A model generated the notes under the pieces. The model was given only the letters and a program-made list of their open reading frames with translations, did no database searches and was not told where the DNA came from. This document shows positions 9,030-17,970 of a stretch of 64,000 bases of DNA, one piece after another (within the stretch, counting starts at the first letter, position 1; the number at the start of each line of letters is the position of its first letter). The stretch is from Arthrobacter russicus (GTDB lineage: Bacteria; Actinomycetota; Actinomycetes; Actinomycetales; Micrococcaceae), in the NCBI RefSeq assembly GCF_031454135.1, contig NZ_JAVDQF010000001.1:2418001-2482000 (forward strand), given 5' to 3'. The position numbers and the translations under genes are program-made.

Positions 9030-10028
9030 CTAGCCCGGATTCCACCCGCGTTGGCGGAGGACGTTTCGAATTTGCCGGGCGACACCGGCGTAACCGAGTT
9101 CTTGGATCTGCGCCTTGGTGATTCGCAGGCTGGTCCAGCCGGCCAAGGCGCATTCATTGTCTCGTCTGGCATCCGAACCCTGCTGTTCGGCACTGAGGTG
9201 ATGGGCGCCGTCGTACTGGATGGACACCTGGTACTCGCGGTAAGCCAGATCCGGCCAGGCGACGTCGCGACCGGAGCCGGAGACGATCACCACGTTCAAC
9301 TCCGGTTCGGGCAGGCCGGCCTCTAGCAGGGCCAGGCGCAAAAGCGTCTCAGGAACCGAATCGGAGCCGATCCGGATCAGTTCCAACGCTGCTCGGGCGG
9401 ATCGGATGCCCCGGGCGCCGGAATGCTGATCGAGTACCTGCCGCAGATCGGAAACTGAACCCAGCGCCGGCGCGTTCGGCCCGAAACTACGTTGATGGCT
9501 GCAGACGATCGCGTCGCCTACGGCTACCAGATCCGGGGTGGCGAGGCGGCCGGCCAGATCCAACCAGGTGCGGGCCGGAGAAGTCACGGCCAGGCCGCGG
9601 AGCAAGTGGACATCCTGCGCTTGGAGGTCCAAGCGGTGACCGGTCACGCCGAACCTTCGCGGCCGGTTAGCTCCTTTTGGTGTCGCGAGGTGAATGTTCA
9701 GCCCGGACTGGACGTGGCTTGGCAAGGGCAGATTCCAGAGTCTTGCGGCAGTGCCCCAACAGGCCACGGCACCGGGGGTGCAGGCCAGAATCGGTGCGAT
9801 GATGGCATCGAATTCTTGTGCCACGCCCCAGGGGACCCTGATTCCTCTGCTCGGCGTGAGCAACCCGGGATGTTGCAGTCTGCTACGAGTCACCTCGTTT
9901 CCGGCTTCCAGCAGCGTGAACGAGCGGTTGCGAAGATCGATTGGCAGTTCGCGGGGGCGCTTCATGGAGTCCATGGTTGCGGAGTTGGCAAGACCGCAAG
10001 AGGTTATCCACAGGGTAGAGCTCCCCAT
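9030..10028 (-). CDS. DUF559/AbiEi-like protein with C-terminal nuclease-like domain
   Basis: Up to 332 residues. The N-terminal half contains RGIRVPWGVAQEFDAIIAPI and AVACWGTAARLWNLPLP, resembling the winged-helix/AbiEi-type regions of a large actinobacterial family. The C-terminal part has PDLAYREYQVSIQYDGAHH and RRDNECALAGWTSLRIT, the pattern of a Vsr/DUF559 PD-(D/E)XK-like fold. Members are usually annotated as hypothetical or endonuclease-domain proteins and are scattered in genomes. A start at 9974 or 9965 is also possible, since no site has a good ribosome binding sequence. The gene is bracketed by two copies of the same intergenic repeat, which raises the possibility that it moved as a cassette. 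Confidence 0.6.
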   Translation of the reverse strand: MGSSTLWITSCGLANSATMDSMKRPRELPIDLRNRSFTLLEAGNEVTRSRLQHPGLLTPSRGIRVPWGVAQEFDAIIAPILACTPGAVACWGTAARLWNLPLPSHVQSGLNIHLATPKGANRPRRFGVTGHRLDLQAQDVHLLRGLAVTSPARTWLDLAGRLATPDLVAVGDAIVCSHQRSFGPNAPALGSVSDLRQVLDQHSGARGIRSARAALELIRIGSDSVPETLLRLALLEAGLPEPELNVVIVSGSGRDVAWPDLAYREYQVSIQYDGAHHLSAEQQGSDARRDNECALAGWTSLRITKAQIQELGYAGVARQIRNVLRQRGWNPG

Positions 10029-10045
10029 TCGCCGTTCGCTTCAAT

Positions 10046-10102
10046 CGAGTGGCCAGATCTGCAGGCCAAATGGCGCTCAAAACGTGTAGATGTGGCCACT
10101 CG
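10046..10102. repeat. Intergenic inverted repeat, copy 2
   Basis: Left arm CGAGTGGCCAGATCTGCAGG; right arm, read in reverse complement, CGAGTGGCCACATCTACACG. The core and the spacer (CCAAATGGCGCTCAAAACG) closely match copy 1. It lies just upstream of the nuclease-like gene and 28 bp beyond the stop of the UMF1 transporter gene. Confidence 0.8.
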
Positions 10103-10130
10103 GGAGGGAAGGAAGTGGCGGGGCGAGCGG

Positions 10131-11429
10131 TTAGGTGCGGGCGGGGGATCGGACCGGGAGCAGCAATGCGAGGCCGGCCAGCAGCACGATCATGATGCCC
10201 AGGATGCCCCAGCGTTGCGAGCCGAACCAGGCGATGAAACCGGCGAAGAGCATCGGGGCAATGAACGACGCCGCCCGGCCGGTGGTCGCGTACAAGCCGT
10301 AGAGTTCGCCTTCGCCGCCCACCGGCGCCAACCGGCCTACGAAGGTCCGCGCGGAAGATTGCGCCGGTCCCACGAAAAGGCACAGCAGCAGGCCGAAAAC
10401 CCAGAACACGGTCTTCCCGGAACCGAAGAAAAGCACCGCGCCGGAAATCAGCAATCCGGCCAAAGATGCCACGATCACTGCCTTGGGGCCCCATTTGTCG
10501 TCGAAATACCCGGCTGAAAACGCACCGATCGCGGCCACGACATTGCCGGCGATCGCGAAAATCAGCACATCGCCCTTGGCGAAGCCGAAGGTGCCGACCG
10601 CGATCACCGCGCCGAAGGTGAAGATCGCGGCGAGCCCGTCCCGGAAAACCGCGCTGGAGATCAAGAAGTACAAGGTGTGCCGCTGCGTGCGCCACAGCCG
10701 GGCAATCGTGCGGAACAGGTGCAGGTAGGAGCCGAAAAAGCCGATTTTCGGCTCCGCCGGGTCCCGGGGGTTCTCCGGCACGGCGAACAACACCGGGATC
10801 GAGAAGACCGCAATCCAAGCCGCGGAGATCAAAGCCACGACGCGGTATTTGGTGTTCTCGTCCAAACCGAAGAAGTCCACCCCGGGGGCGAGCATGCCGA
10901 AGTACAGGGCGACCAGCAGCACGATGCCGCCCAGGTAACCCGAAGCCCAACCCACGCCGGAAATTTTCCCGATGGTCTTCGGCGTCGAAATCTGCAGCAG
11001 CATCGCGTTGTAGTTGACCGAGGCCAATTCGGAAAAGACATGCCCCGCGGCCAACAGGGCGCAGCCCAGAATCAGGTAGCCCGGTTCCGGCAGGACGAAG
11101 AAGCAGCTCGCGGTCAGCAGCACCACGAGCAACGTGTTCACCCCGAGCCAGAGCCGACGCCGGCCGCTGTGGTCGGTGCGCTGGCCGGCCACCGGCGCCA
11201 ACAGCGCGATCAGCAGGCCGGCGATGCCCAAGGCCAGGCCAAGCACCTGCGAGGTGTAGTCCGCGCCGCCGAAAATATCCGTGGTGAGATAGAACGCGGT
11301 GAAGATGAAGGTGGTCATCACGGCATTGAAAGCCGCCGAACCCCAATCCCAGGCCGCCCAGGCGACAATCTGTCGCTTGGTGGCCGGACTGGTCGCGGTC
11401 GGCTCCGGTGTCGCCGTGATTTCGGTCAT
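10131..11429 (-). CDS. MFS transporter, UMF1/Atg22-like
   Basis: A 432-residue integral membrane protein with about 12 helices. The N-terminal signature AWAAWDWGSAAFNAVMTTFI and the motif FSELASVNYNAMLLQISTP are characteristic of the UMF1 family, related to the yeast vacuolar effluxer Atg22. HSGRRRLWL is the MFS intracellular loop. The substrate is not established for bacterial members. The ATG is directly preceded by TAGCAT plus 6 nt, so the transcript is probably leaderless. It is divergent from the Mrp antiporter operon with about 100 bp between starts. Confidence 0.85.
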   Translation of the reverse strand: MTEITATPEPTATSPATKRQIVAWAAWDWGSAAFNAVMTTFIFTAFYLTTDIFGGADYTSQVLGLALGIAGLLIALLAPVAGQRTDHSGRRRLWLGVNTLLVVLLTASCFFVLPEPGYLILGCALLAAGHVFSELASVNYNAMLLQISTPKTIGKISGVGWASGYLGGIVLLVALYFGMLAPGVDFFGLDENTKYRVVALISAAWIAVFSIPVLFAVPENPRDPAEPKIGFFGSYLHLFRTIARLWRTQRHTLYFLISSAVFRDGLAAIFTFGAVIAVGTFGFAKGDVLIFAIAGNVVAAIGAFSAGYFDDKWGPKAVIVASLAGLLISGAVLFFGSGKTVFWVFGLLLCLFVGPAQSSARTFVGRLAPVGGEGELYGLYATTGRAASFIAPMLFAGFIAWFGSQRWGILGIMIVLLAGLALLLPVRSPART

Positions 11430-11435
11430 AGCTGA

Positions 11436-11441
11436 ATGCTA
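11436..11441 (-). promoter_or_regulatory. -10 box of leaderless UMF1 gene
   Basis: TAGCAT on the minus strand, then TCAGCT, then ATG at 11429. There is no Shine-Dalgarno sequence. It has the same geometry as the other leaderless starts in this window. Confidence 0.45.
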
Positions 11442-11528
11442 CCGGGCGGTGCGGTTGGCAGGAGTGCGGCTCAGCAATTGATAGACTGGATCACCGAACC
11501 CGACCGAATCCAAAAGACGGAGCCGATC

Positions 11529-14444
11529 GTGCTGACTATCCTCGCCGTCCACTTTGTGGTGGCGTTGATAGCGCCATTTTTCTTCCGCTTCCTGGGCCGC
11601 AACGCGTTCTATGTGCTCGCAGCGGTGCCCGCGGGGTCCTTCATTTGGCTGATCGCCCAGGAAGCCGCGATCGATGCCGGCAATCCACCCGTCGAAGTCC
11701 TGCCATGGATTCCGGATTTCGGCCTGCAGCTTTCCTTCCAGCTCGACGACTTGGCCTGGCTGCTGTCCCTGTTGATCCTCGGCGTGGGTGCCCTGGTGCT
11801 GGCCTATTGTGCGCGCTACTTCAAAGCGAACGACGGCGCCTTCCAGGCGCACGGGGCCGGTTTCGGCGCCCAGTTGCTGGCCTTCGCCGGCGTGATGTTC
11901 GGCCTGGTCACCGCCGACGATCTGATCCTGCTTTTCATTTTCTGGGAGCTGACCACAGTCCTCTCCTACTTGCTGATCGGGTATTCGCGGACCCGGCTGG
12001 CGGCTCGTCGGGCCGCCTTGCAGGCGCTCATTGTGACCACCTTCGGCGGGCTGACCATGCTCGTGGGCATCATCATGGTCAGCCAGGTGGCCGGCACGTT
12101 CCAGATTTCCGAGATCCTCGACAATGTGCCCAGCGGGACCCAGGTGGACATCGGAGTCCTGCTGATCCTGATCGGAGCATTCAGCAAGTCCGCGCTGATC
12201 CCGTTCCATTTCTGGCTTCCCGGCGCGATGGCCGCGCCCACCCCGGTCAGCGCCTACTTGCATGCGGCGGCCATGGTCAAGGCCGGAATTTTCCTGGTCG
12301 CGATGTTGGCGCCGGCGTTCGCGGACACCCCGTTCTGGAAACCCACGGTGATCGTGCTCGGCCTGGGCACCATGCTGGTGGGCGGATGGCGGGCCCTTCG
12401 CCAATACGACCTGAAGCTGATCCTGGCCTACGGAACGGTGAGCCAGCTGGGCTTCCTCACCCTGGTGGTCGGCCTGGGCACGCCGGCCGGGGCCTTGGCC
12501 GGAATGGCCTTGCTGCTGGCCCACGGATTGTTCAAGGCTACGCTGTTCCTGGTGGTCGGCATCATCGACCACCAGACCGGAACCCGGGACATCCGGAAGC
12601 TTTCCGGCGTGTTCCGGTCCTCGCCTGCGCTGGGCGTGATCGCGGCGATCGGCGCGGCCTCGATGGCCGGGGTCCCGCTGATGGCCGGTTTCGTGGCCAA
12701 GGAAGCGGTCTACGAGGCGCTGATCGACTTCGAAAACCCCTGGGTGCTGGCCGGCGGCGTGCTCGGGTCGATGCTCACGGTGGCCTACAGCGCCCGATTC
12801 TGGTGGGGCGGCTTCGCGCGGAAAGCGAAAGGCATGCCGATCGCCTTCGGCCAGGTTTCCGGCGAATTCCTGGCCGCGCCGGCGATCCTGGCCGCACTGA
12901 CGGTGCTGACCGGGGTCTGGTTCGTGCCGTTGCAGAGCTGGATCGAACCGTACAGCAACAAATTCCTGCAGTCCGGGGACAAGGCCCCTTACCTGTCGCT
13001 GTTCTCCGGCTTCAATCTGGCGCTCGGCTTGAGCGCCCTGACCTTGGCCGTCGGCTTCTTGCTGTTCTACTTCCGGGACCGGGTGGAACGGGCGCAGGAC
13101 AAGCTCTACCCGTTGCTCGACGCCGAAAAGAGCTACAAAAAGGTCATCGACGCCTTGGACCACACTGCGGTCTGGGTGACCGGCCGCACCCAGCGTGGTT
13201 CGCTCTACTTCTACCTCGCGGTGATCCTGTCCACCACCATCGTGGTCAACATCGTCGCCGTCGTGATGAGCGGCCGCCCGCTGCCGGAAATGTATTTGAT
13301 CGATCCCGGATCGCCGGCGCAGACCGTGGCCGCGGCCGCGATCATCATTGGCGCGATCGCTGCGGCCCGGGCCAACAAACGTTTCCTCGCGGTACTCATG
13401 GTTTCGGTCACCGGTTACGGCATCGCCTTGATCTTCGCGTTCCAGGGTGCACCCGATCTGGCGCTGACCCAGATGTTCGTGGAGTCGATCATCCTGGTGG
13501 CCTTCGTGCTGGCGATGCGCTCGCTGCCCCAGGAATTGCGCGACCGGACCACGGGTTCGCACCGCTTGATGCGGATGCTGATCGGCATCGCCTTCGGCGC
13601 CACGATGGTCGTGGTGGCCTTGATCGCGCTCGGTTCCCGGGTCGATTCGCCGGTTTCCCTGGACTTCCCGGCGCTGGCCTATGACATCGGCGGCGGTTTG
13701 AACACGGTCAATGTGACCTTGGTGGACATCCGGGCCTGGGACACCTTCGGCGAGGTCTCGGTGCTCGCAATCGCAGCGACCGGCGTCGCCAGCTTGATCT
13801 TCGTGCGCAACCGGGGCCAAGCCCTGCCCCGCGCGGTAACTATCGAAACCGGAAGCGTGGGCCGCCGCCACCAGAACTCCATGGACGGCGCGCGCGGAGC
13901 CGCAGTGCTGCGGTTAGCCAGGCAGTTCGCCACCGCCAGCCGGGACGCCTGGTTGGTGGCCGGCCGCACGCTGGCCCCGGAACGCCGTTCGATCATCTTC
14001 GAAGTGATCACCCGGCTGATCTTCCACTCGATGGTGATCTTCTCGGTCTACCTGCTGCTGGCCGGGCACAATTTCCCGGGCGGCGGCTTCGCCGGCGGGC
14101 TGATGGCCGGTTTGGCCTTGACTCTGCGCTATTTGGCCGGCGGCCGCGCGGAGCTCGCCGAGGCCACTCCGATCAGTGCCGGGACGCTGCTCGGGGTGGG
14201 CCTGGGCACTGCGTCGTTGTCCGGTTTGGCCCCGCTGTTCTTCGGCGGCCAGGTGTTCCAGACCGCGATCATCGAGTTCTTCCTGCCGGTGTTCGGCGAC
14301 GTCAAGTTCGTCACCTCGACGGTCTTCGACATCGGCGTCTACCTCATCGTGGTCGGTCTGGTGCTGGACGTGCTGCGTAGCCTGGGCGCCGAAATCGACG
14401 AGCGTGAAGAAGAGCGCCGGGAGGATTTGGTGGTGGCCGAATGA
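11529..14444 (+). CDS. mrpA: Na+/H+ antiporter subunit A (MrpA fused to MrpB)
   Basis: Largest subunit of the Mrp (Mnh/Sha) cation/proton antiporter, a complex I-related membrane machine for sodium and alkali resistance and pH homeostasis. It has 971 residues from the GTG at 11529 (GGAG 6 nt upstream); an upstream ATG at 11436 is less likely. The proton-translocating NADH-dehydrogenase-like core is seen in DDLILLFIFWELTTVLSYLLIG, SKSALIPFHFWLPGAMAAPTP and HAAAMVKAGIF. From about residue 830 there is an MrpB-type module (FHSMVIFSVYLLLAGHNFPG), so A and B are one polypeptide, as in many actinobacteria. It is the first gene of a six-gene operon with 4-bp overlaps. Confidence 0.92.
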   Translation: MLTILAVHFVVALIAPFFFRFLGRNAFYVLAAVPAGSFIWLIAQEAAIDAGNPPVEVLPWIPDFGLQLSFQLDDLAWLLSLLILGVGALVLAYCARYFKANDGAFQAHGAGFGAQLLAFAGVMFGLVTADDLILLFIFWELTTVLSYLLIGYSRTRLAARRAALQALIVTTFGGLTMLVGIIMVSQVAGTFQISEILDNVPSGTQVDIGVLLILIGAFSKSALIPFHFWLPGAMAAPTPVSAYLHAAAMVKAGIFLVAMLAPAFADTPFWKPTVIVLGLGTMLVGGWRALRQYDLKLILAYGTVSQLGFLTLVVGLGTPAGALAGMALLLAHGLFKATLFLVVGIIDHQTGTRDIRKLSGVFRSSPALGVIAAIGAASMAGVPLMAGFVAKEAVYEALIDFENPWVLAGGVLGSMLTVAYSARFWWGGFARKAKGMPIAFGQVSGEFLAAPAILAALTVLTGVWFVPLQSWIEPYSNKFLQSGDKAPYLSLFSGFNLALGLSALTLAVGFLLFYFRDRVERAQDKLYPLLDAEKSYKKVIDALDHTAVWVTGRTQRGSLYFYLAVILSTTIVVNIVAVVMSGRPLPEMYLIDPGSPAQTVAAAAIIIGAIAAARANKRFLAVLMVSVTGYGIALIFAFQGAPDLALTQMFVESIILVAFVLAMRSLPQELRDRTTGSHRLMRMLIGIAFGATMVVVALIALGSRVDSPVSLDFPALAYDIGGGLNTVNVTLVDIRAWDTFGEVSVLAIAATGVASLIFVRNRGQALPRAVTIETGSVGRRHQNSMDGARGAAVLRLARQFATASRDAWLVAGRTLAPERRSIIFEVITRLIFHSMVIFSVYLLLAGHNFPGGGFAGGLMAGLALTLRYLAGGRAELAEATPISAGTLLGVGLGTASLSGLAPLFFGGQVFQTAIIEFFLPVFGDVKFVTSTVFDIGVYLIVVGLVLDVLRSLGAEIDEREEERREDLVVAE

Positions 14445-14896
14445 GCGTCAACCTGACCTTGCTGATCGTGATGGGCGTGCTCTACGCGGTCGGCATCTAC
14501 CTGTTGCTCGAACGCAGTCTGACCCGGGTGCTGATGGGCTTGATGCTTTTGGCCAACGGGACCAACATCCTGTTGCTGACCACCGGCGGCTATGCCGGCT
14601 TGGCTCCCTTGCTCGGCAAAGCAGTGCCGCCGGGGGAATACAACGACCCCTTGCCGCAGGCTCTGATCCTGACCTCGATCGTGATTTCGTTCGCGGTGAC
14701 CGCGTTCATGCTGGGCATCATCTACCGGACCTGGGTGCTGGCCCGCCAGGATGAAGTCCAGGACGACGCCGAAGACCGCAGAGTGGCGACCCAGCCGATG
14801 TTCGACGCCGAAGAAGATGTGGAAATCCCCTTGGAAACCACCGAGTTCGACGACCCAGCCGCCGGCAAAAGCGCCAAAAAGGGAGGCAAGCCGTGA
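14441..14896 (+). CDS. mrpC: Na+/H+ antiporter subunit C (MrpC)
   Basis: A 151-residue membrane subunit related to NuoK. The signature region GIYLLLERSLTRVLMGLMLL and NGTNILLLTTGG matches the family, with three hydrophobic segments. The charged tail (residues about 100-151) is longer than in the shortest MrpC proteins. The start ATG overlaps the mrpA stop (ATGA), indicating translational coupling, and its own stop overlaps the mrpD start. Confidence 0.93.
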   Translation: MSVNLTLLIVMGVLYAVGIYLLLERSLTRVLMGLMLLANGTNILLLTTGGYAGLAPLLGKAVPPGEYNDPLPQALILTSIVISFAVTAFMLGIIYRTWVLARQDEVQDDAEDRRVATQPMFDAEEDVEIPLETTEFDDPAAGKSAKKGGKP

Positions 14897-16554
14897 ATCT
14901 CACCCTGGCTTCGCTCACCCCGCTGGCGATCATCCTGCCGTTCCTCGGCGCCGCGGTCGCGTTTTTGCTGATCCGGCATCCCAAGGCGCAGCAGGCGGTG
15001 AGCATTTCGGTGCTCAGCGTGACCCTGCTCCTGGAAGTCGGATTGCTCGCCCAAGTCTGGAACGGCGGCACGGTCGCGGTGAACCTGGGCGGCTGGTTGC
15101 CGCCCTGGGGCGTGGTGCTGGTGGTCGACCAGTTCTCCTCGCTGATGCTCGTGGTGTCCTCCGTGGTGGGGCTCGCGGTGCTCATTTATGCGACCGGGCA
15201 GGGTGCTGCGGACGGCGATGCCGAAGGCCCGGTGTCGATTTTCCACCCGACCTATTTGATCCTGATGGCCGGGGTATCCAACGCTTTCCTTTCCGGCGAC
15301 CTGTTCAACCTGTATGTGGGATTCGAGATCCTGCTGACCGCCAGTTATGTGCTCATGACTTTGGGCGGCACCGGTCCGCGGATCCGGGCCGGGGTGACCT
15401 ATGTGGTGGTCAGCGTGGTCTCTTCGATGCTGTTCCTGATCGCGATCGCGATGATCTACGGTGCCACCGGCACGATCAACATGGCAGATCTGGCGGTGAA
15501 GCTGGCCAATTTGGACCAAGGCACGCAGACCCTGCTGCACTTGATGCTGTTGATCGCCTTCGGGATCAAGGCGGCGGTCTTCCCGCTCAGTTTCTGGTTG
15601 CCGGACTCCTATCCGACCGCCCCGGCACCGGTCACCGCGGTGTTCGCCGGGTTGTTGACCAAAGTCGGCGTCTACGCGATCGTGCGGACCGAAACGCTGC
15701 TCTTCCCGGGGGACAGTCTCAATGACTTCTTAATGGTGGTGGCACTGCTGACCATGGTGGTGGGCATTCTGGGTGCAATAGCGCAGTCGGATATCAAACG
15801 TATGCTCTCTTTCACCCTGGTTAGCCATATCGGTTACATGGTCTTCGGCTTGGCCATGTCCTCGGTGCTCGGACTGGGAGCGGCAGTCTATTACGTGGTG
15901 CACCACATCACGATCCAGACCAGTTTGTTCCTGACCACCGGACTGATCGAACGCCGTGGCGGTTCGACGTCGATGCACCGCCTGGGCGGCTTGGCGAAGC
16001 TTTCGCCGATCCTCGGCATCCTGTTCTTCATCCCGGCGATGAATTTGGCCGGAATTCCGCCGTTCTCCGGTTTCCTGGGCAAGCTCGGCCTGCTGCAGGC
16101 CGGCGCGGCTTTGGACACCCCGCTGGCCTGGGTGCTGGTCGCCGGCAGCGTCGCGGTTTCGCTGCTGACCTTGTTGGCGATCGCCAGGGTCTGGAACCGG
16201 GTGTTCTGGCGCAGCCCGCAGGACACCGAAGAAGCGCCGGAGCCGGCATTGCTCGAAGGCTTGCCGGAGGCCGACCCGTCGGCCGGTGCCGGTACCGCCG
16301 CGGTGAAGGTCAAGGCCCGGCCGTTGCCGCGGATGATGGTCGGCCCGACCGCCGGACTGGTCGGCGTGGGTTTACTGCTCACCGTCTTCGCCGGACCGTT
16401 GGTGCAGCTCGCCGACAACGCGGCCCGGGAAATGCTGGACCGCCGGCCCTATGTGCAAGCAGTGCTCGGCGATGCCGGGGTCAAAGCCTTGGAAGCGAGC
16501 CGGCCTGAACTGGTGAAGAAACCGGAACCGAGCCAAGGGACGGTGAAGCCATGA
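14893..16554 (+). CDS. mrpD: Na+/H+ antiporter subunit D (MrpD)
   Basis: A 553-residue proton-pumping-type subunit homologous to NuoM/N. Conserved features are LFNLYVGFEILLTASYVLMTL with the helix-5 glutamate, AFGIKAAVFPLSFWLPDSYP with the key lysine, LTKVGVYAIVRTETL, and SDIKRMLSFTLVSHIGYM. The GTG start overlaps the mrpC stop by 4 bp, and the stop overlaps mrpE by 4 bp. The C-terminal 110 residues include a linker rich in Ala, Pro and Glu before a last membrane helix. Confidence 0.93.
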   Translation: MNLTLASLTPLAIILPFLGAAVAFLLIRHPKAQQAVSISVLSVTLLLEVGLLAQVWNGGTVAVNLGGWLPPWGVVLVVDQFSSLMLVVSSVVGLAVLIYATGQGAADGDAEGPVSIFHPTYLILMAGVSNAFLSGDLFNLYVGFEILLTASYVLMTLGGTGPRIRAGVTYVVVSVVSSMLFLIAIAMIYGATGTINMADLAVKLANLDQGTQTLLHLMLLIAFGIKAAVFPLSFWLPDSYPTAPAPVTAVFAGLLTKVGVYAIVRTETLLFPGDSLNDFLMVVALLTMVVGILGAIAQSDIKRMLSFTLVSHIGYMVFGLAMSSVLGLGAAVYYVVHHITIQTSLFLTTGLIERRGGSTSMHRLGGLAKLSPILGILFFIPAMNLAGIPPFSGFLGKLGLLQAGAALDTPLAWVLVAGSVAVSLLTLLAIARVWNRVFWRSPQDTEEAPEPALLEGLPEADPSAGAGTAAVKVKARPLPRMMVGPTAGLVGVGLLLTVFAGPLVQLADNAAREMLDRRPYVQAVLGDAGVKALEASRPELVKKPEPSQGTVKP

Positions 16555-17114
16555 CCAAACAACGGATTTCGCTCAAACAGGAGTTGCCGCTGCTGATTTG
16601 GCTGGTCCTGGTCTGGGGTGCCCTGTGGCGTGATTTCAGTCCGGGCAATCTGGTCTTCGGCGCGATCATCGCCTTGCTGGTCACCCGGGTGTTCTACCTG
16701 CCTCCGGTGGAGCTCAGCGGCCGGTTCAATGTCTTCTACTTCCTGGAATACGCCGGGGTGTTCCTCTGGCACGTCGCAGTGGCCAGTGTGCAGGTCAGCT
16801 ATCTGCTGCTGGCGCAGGGGCCGCGGATCAAAAACGCCGTGGTGGCAGTGCCGCTGCGCAGCCACTCGGATCTGATGGTGACCGCGACCGGGCACGTGAT
16901 CTCGCTCATCCCGGGCTCCTTGGTGATCGAAGTGGACCGCTCCACTTCGACGCTGTATCTGCACACCATGGACGTGAAGAACGACGACGACGTGCGCAAG
17001 ATCCGCGCCGACGTCCGCGACGTGGAAGCCTGGCTGATCCGGGTGATGGGCAGCAAAGCCGAACTCGCCGCTTTGCGAGCGGAACAGCCCGCGGCGGACG
17101 AGGTGAAGTCATGA
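16551..17114 (+). CDS. mrpE: Na+/H+ antiporter subunit E (MrpE)
   Basis: A 187-residue membrane subunit. It shows family hallmarks: LVLVWGALWRDFSPGNLVFG at the N-terminus, FLEYAGVFLWHVAVASVQVS, and the conserved cytoplasmic stretch TATGHVISLIPGSLVIEVD followed by STLYLHTMDVKN. It is required for assembly of the Mrp complex in characterised systems. It overlaps both mrpD and mrpF by 4 bp. Confidence 0.92.
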   Translation: MTKQRISLKQELPLLIWLVLVWGALWRDFSPGNLVFGAIIALLVTRVFYLPPVELSGRFNVFYFLEYAGVFLWHVAVASVQVSYLLLAQGPRIKNAVVAVPLRSHSDLMVTATGHVISLIPGSLVIEVDRSTSTLYLHTMDVKNDDDVRKIRADVRDVEAWLIRVMGSKAELAALRAEQPAADEVKS

Positions 17115-17398
17115 CTGTTTTCGGCGCCCCGTTGATGACCATGACCCTGATCGTGGTGGGGGTGATCCTCAGTGCTGCGGCGCTCGGTGCGATTTACCGC
17201 ATCGCGGTTGGCCCGTCCTTGTTGGACCGGGTGCTGGCCGCCGATGTGCTGCTCGCGATCTTCTCCGCAGCCCTGGCCACCGATATGGCGGTCAACCGGC
17301 ATTTGAACAACCTGCCGCTGCTGGTGGGGCTCACGATCATCGGCTTCATCGGCTCGGTCACGGTAGCCCGCTACGTCGCGGAACGGAGGCCGCAATGA
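17111..17398 (+). CDS. mrpF: Na+/H+ antiporter subunit F (MrpF)
   Basis: A small 95-residue subunit with three predicted membrane helices. The conserved motif AIYRIAVGPSLLDRVLAADV identifies the MrpF/PhaF family. It overlaps mrpE and mrpG by ATGA junctions, consistent with fixed stoichiometric synthesis in the operon. A second in-frame ATG lies nine codons further in, but the overlapping first one fits the operon pattern. Confidence 0.92.
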   Translation: MTVFGAPLMTMTLIVVGVILSAAALGAIYRIAVGPSLLDRVLAADVLLAIFSAALATDMAVNRHLNNLPLLVGLTIIGFIGSVTVARYVAERRPQ

Positions 17399-17763
17399 AC
17401 CTCGATTCCGTCATCGACCTGCTGACCGCGATCTGTCTGATCCTCGGTTCCGCACTGTCGCTCGCCGCAGCGGTGGGCTTGCTGCGCTTCCCGGATTTGA
17501 TGAGCCGGATGCACGCGGCGACCAAACCGCAGGTGCTCGGCCTGTTTTTGCTGCTCCTGGCCATGGCCCTGCAACTGCGCAGTTGGGCGGTGCTGCCGAT
17601 CCTGCTGATTGCCTGGATCTTCCAGTTGCTGACCGTCCCGGTGTCCGCCCATATGATCGGCCGGGCCGGCTACCGGACCAAGCACTTGCGCAAAGACACG
17701 CTCAGTCAGGACGACTTGAACGACGTCGTGGAGGCCGCCGCGAACCGGGAAGAGCCCCGCTGA
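17395..17763 (+). CDS. mrpG: Na+/H+ antiporter subunit G (MrpG)
   Basis: Last subunit of the Mrp operon, 122 residues. The family motif is AVGLLRFPDLMSRMHAATKP, followed by hydrophobic segments (VLGLFLLLLAMALQLRSWAV). The C-terminal 35 residues are charged and probably cytoplasmic. A weak hairpin (GAACCC-TTAC-GGGTTC, 17784-17799) without a T-run follows the stop and may mark the end of the operon. Confidence 0.92.
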   Translation: MNLDSVIDLLTAICLILGSALSLAAAVGLLRFPDLMSRMHAATKPQVLGLFLLLLAMALQLRSWAVLPILLIAWIFQLLTVPVSAHMIGRAGYRTKHLRKDTLSQDDLNDVVEAAANREEPR

Positions 17764-17970
17764 TCGCTTTTGGTTGACTCGGCGAACCCTTACGGGTTCC
17801 AGCTGAGATTCTGCTGTGGCTACTTTCCCGCCCGACAGGCCGGTAACATCAGGGATTACGGGTAATTATCCCTGGCAACGACGGCGGAATTCAGCGAAGC
17901 TGCTGAGCCGCCGTCATTGGTGAGGAATCGACGAGAACCGTCCGAGCAGCCGGACGGTGACGGGGGCACG
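17764..17970 (+). other. Intergenic leader region before the giant adhesin gene
   Basis: No gene is supported. The region contains the weak hairpin at 17784-17799, an A+T-richer patch GGGTAATTATCCC (17859-17871) that is nearly palindromic and could contain the promoter, and a hairpin with 8-bp GACGGCGG/CCGCCGTC arms (about 17879-17915) that would sit in the 5' untranslated region. I found no riboswitch signature. Confidence 0.4.

Noticed and set aside
10005-10013. A perfect TTATCCACA DnaA-box sequence
   Set aside because: It is a single copy inside the 5' part of the nuclease-like frame with no cluster of boxes or A+T-rich region. About one match of this length is expected by chance in 64 kb on both strands.
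11439-13871. An 810-codon minus-strand frame opposite mrpA
   Set aside because: The translation is low-complexity (His, Gln, Arg and Gly-rich) and lies in antisense to a well-conserved subunit gene.
17784-17799. GAACCC-TTAC-GGGTTC as a firm terminator of the Mrp operon
   Set aside because: The stem has only 6 bp and no T-run follows, so it is mentioned with the mrpG and leader entries but not called as a terminator.
17879-17915. A riboswitch in the leader of the adhesin gene
   Set aside because: The hairpin with GACGGCGG/CCGCCGTC arms does not match the conserved blocks of any aptamer class I know, including c-di-GMP and c-di-AMP.
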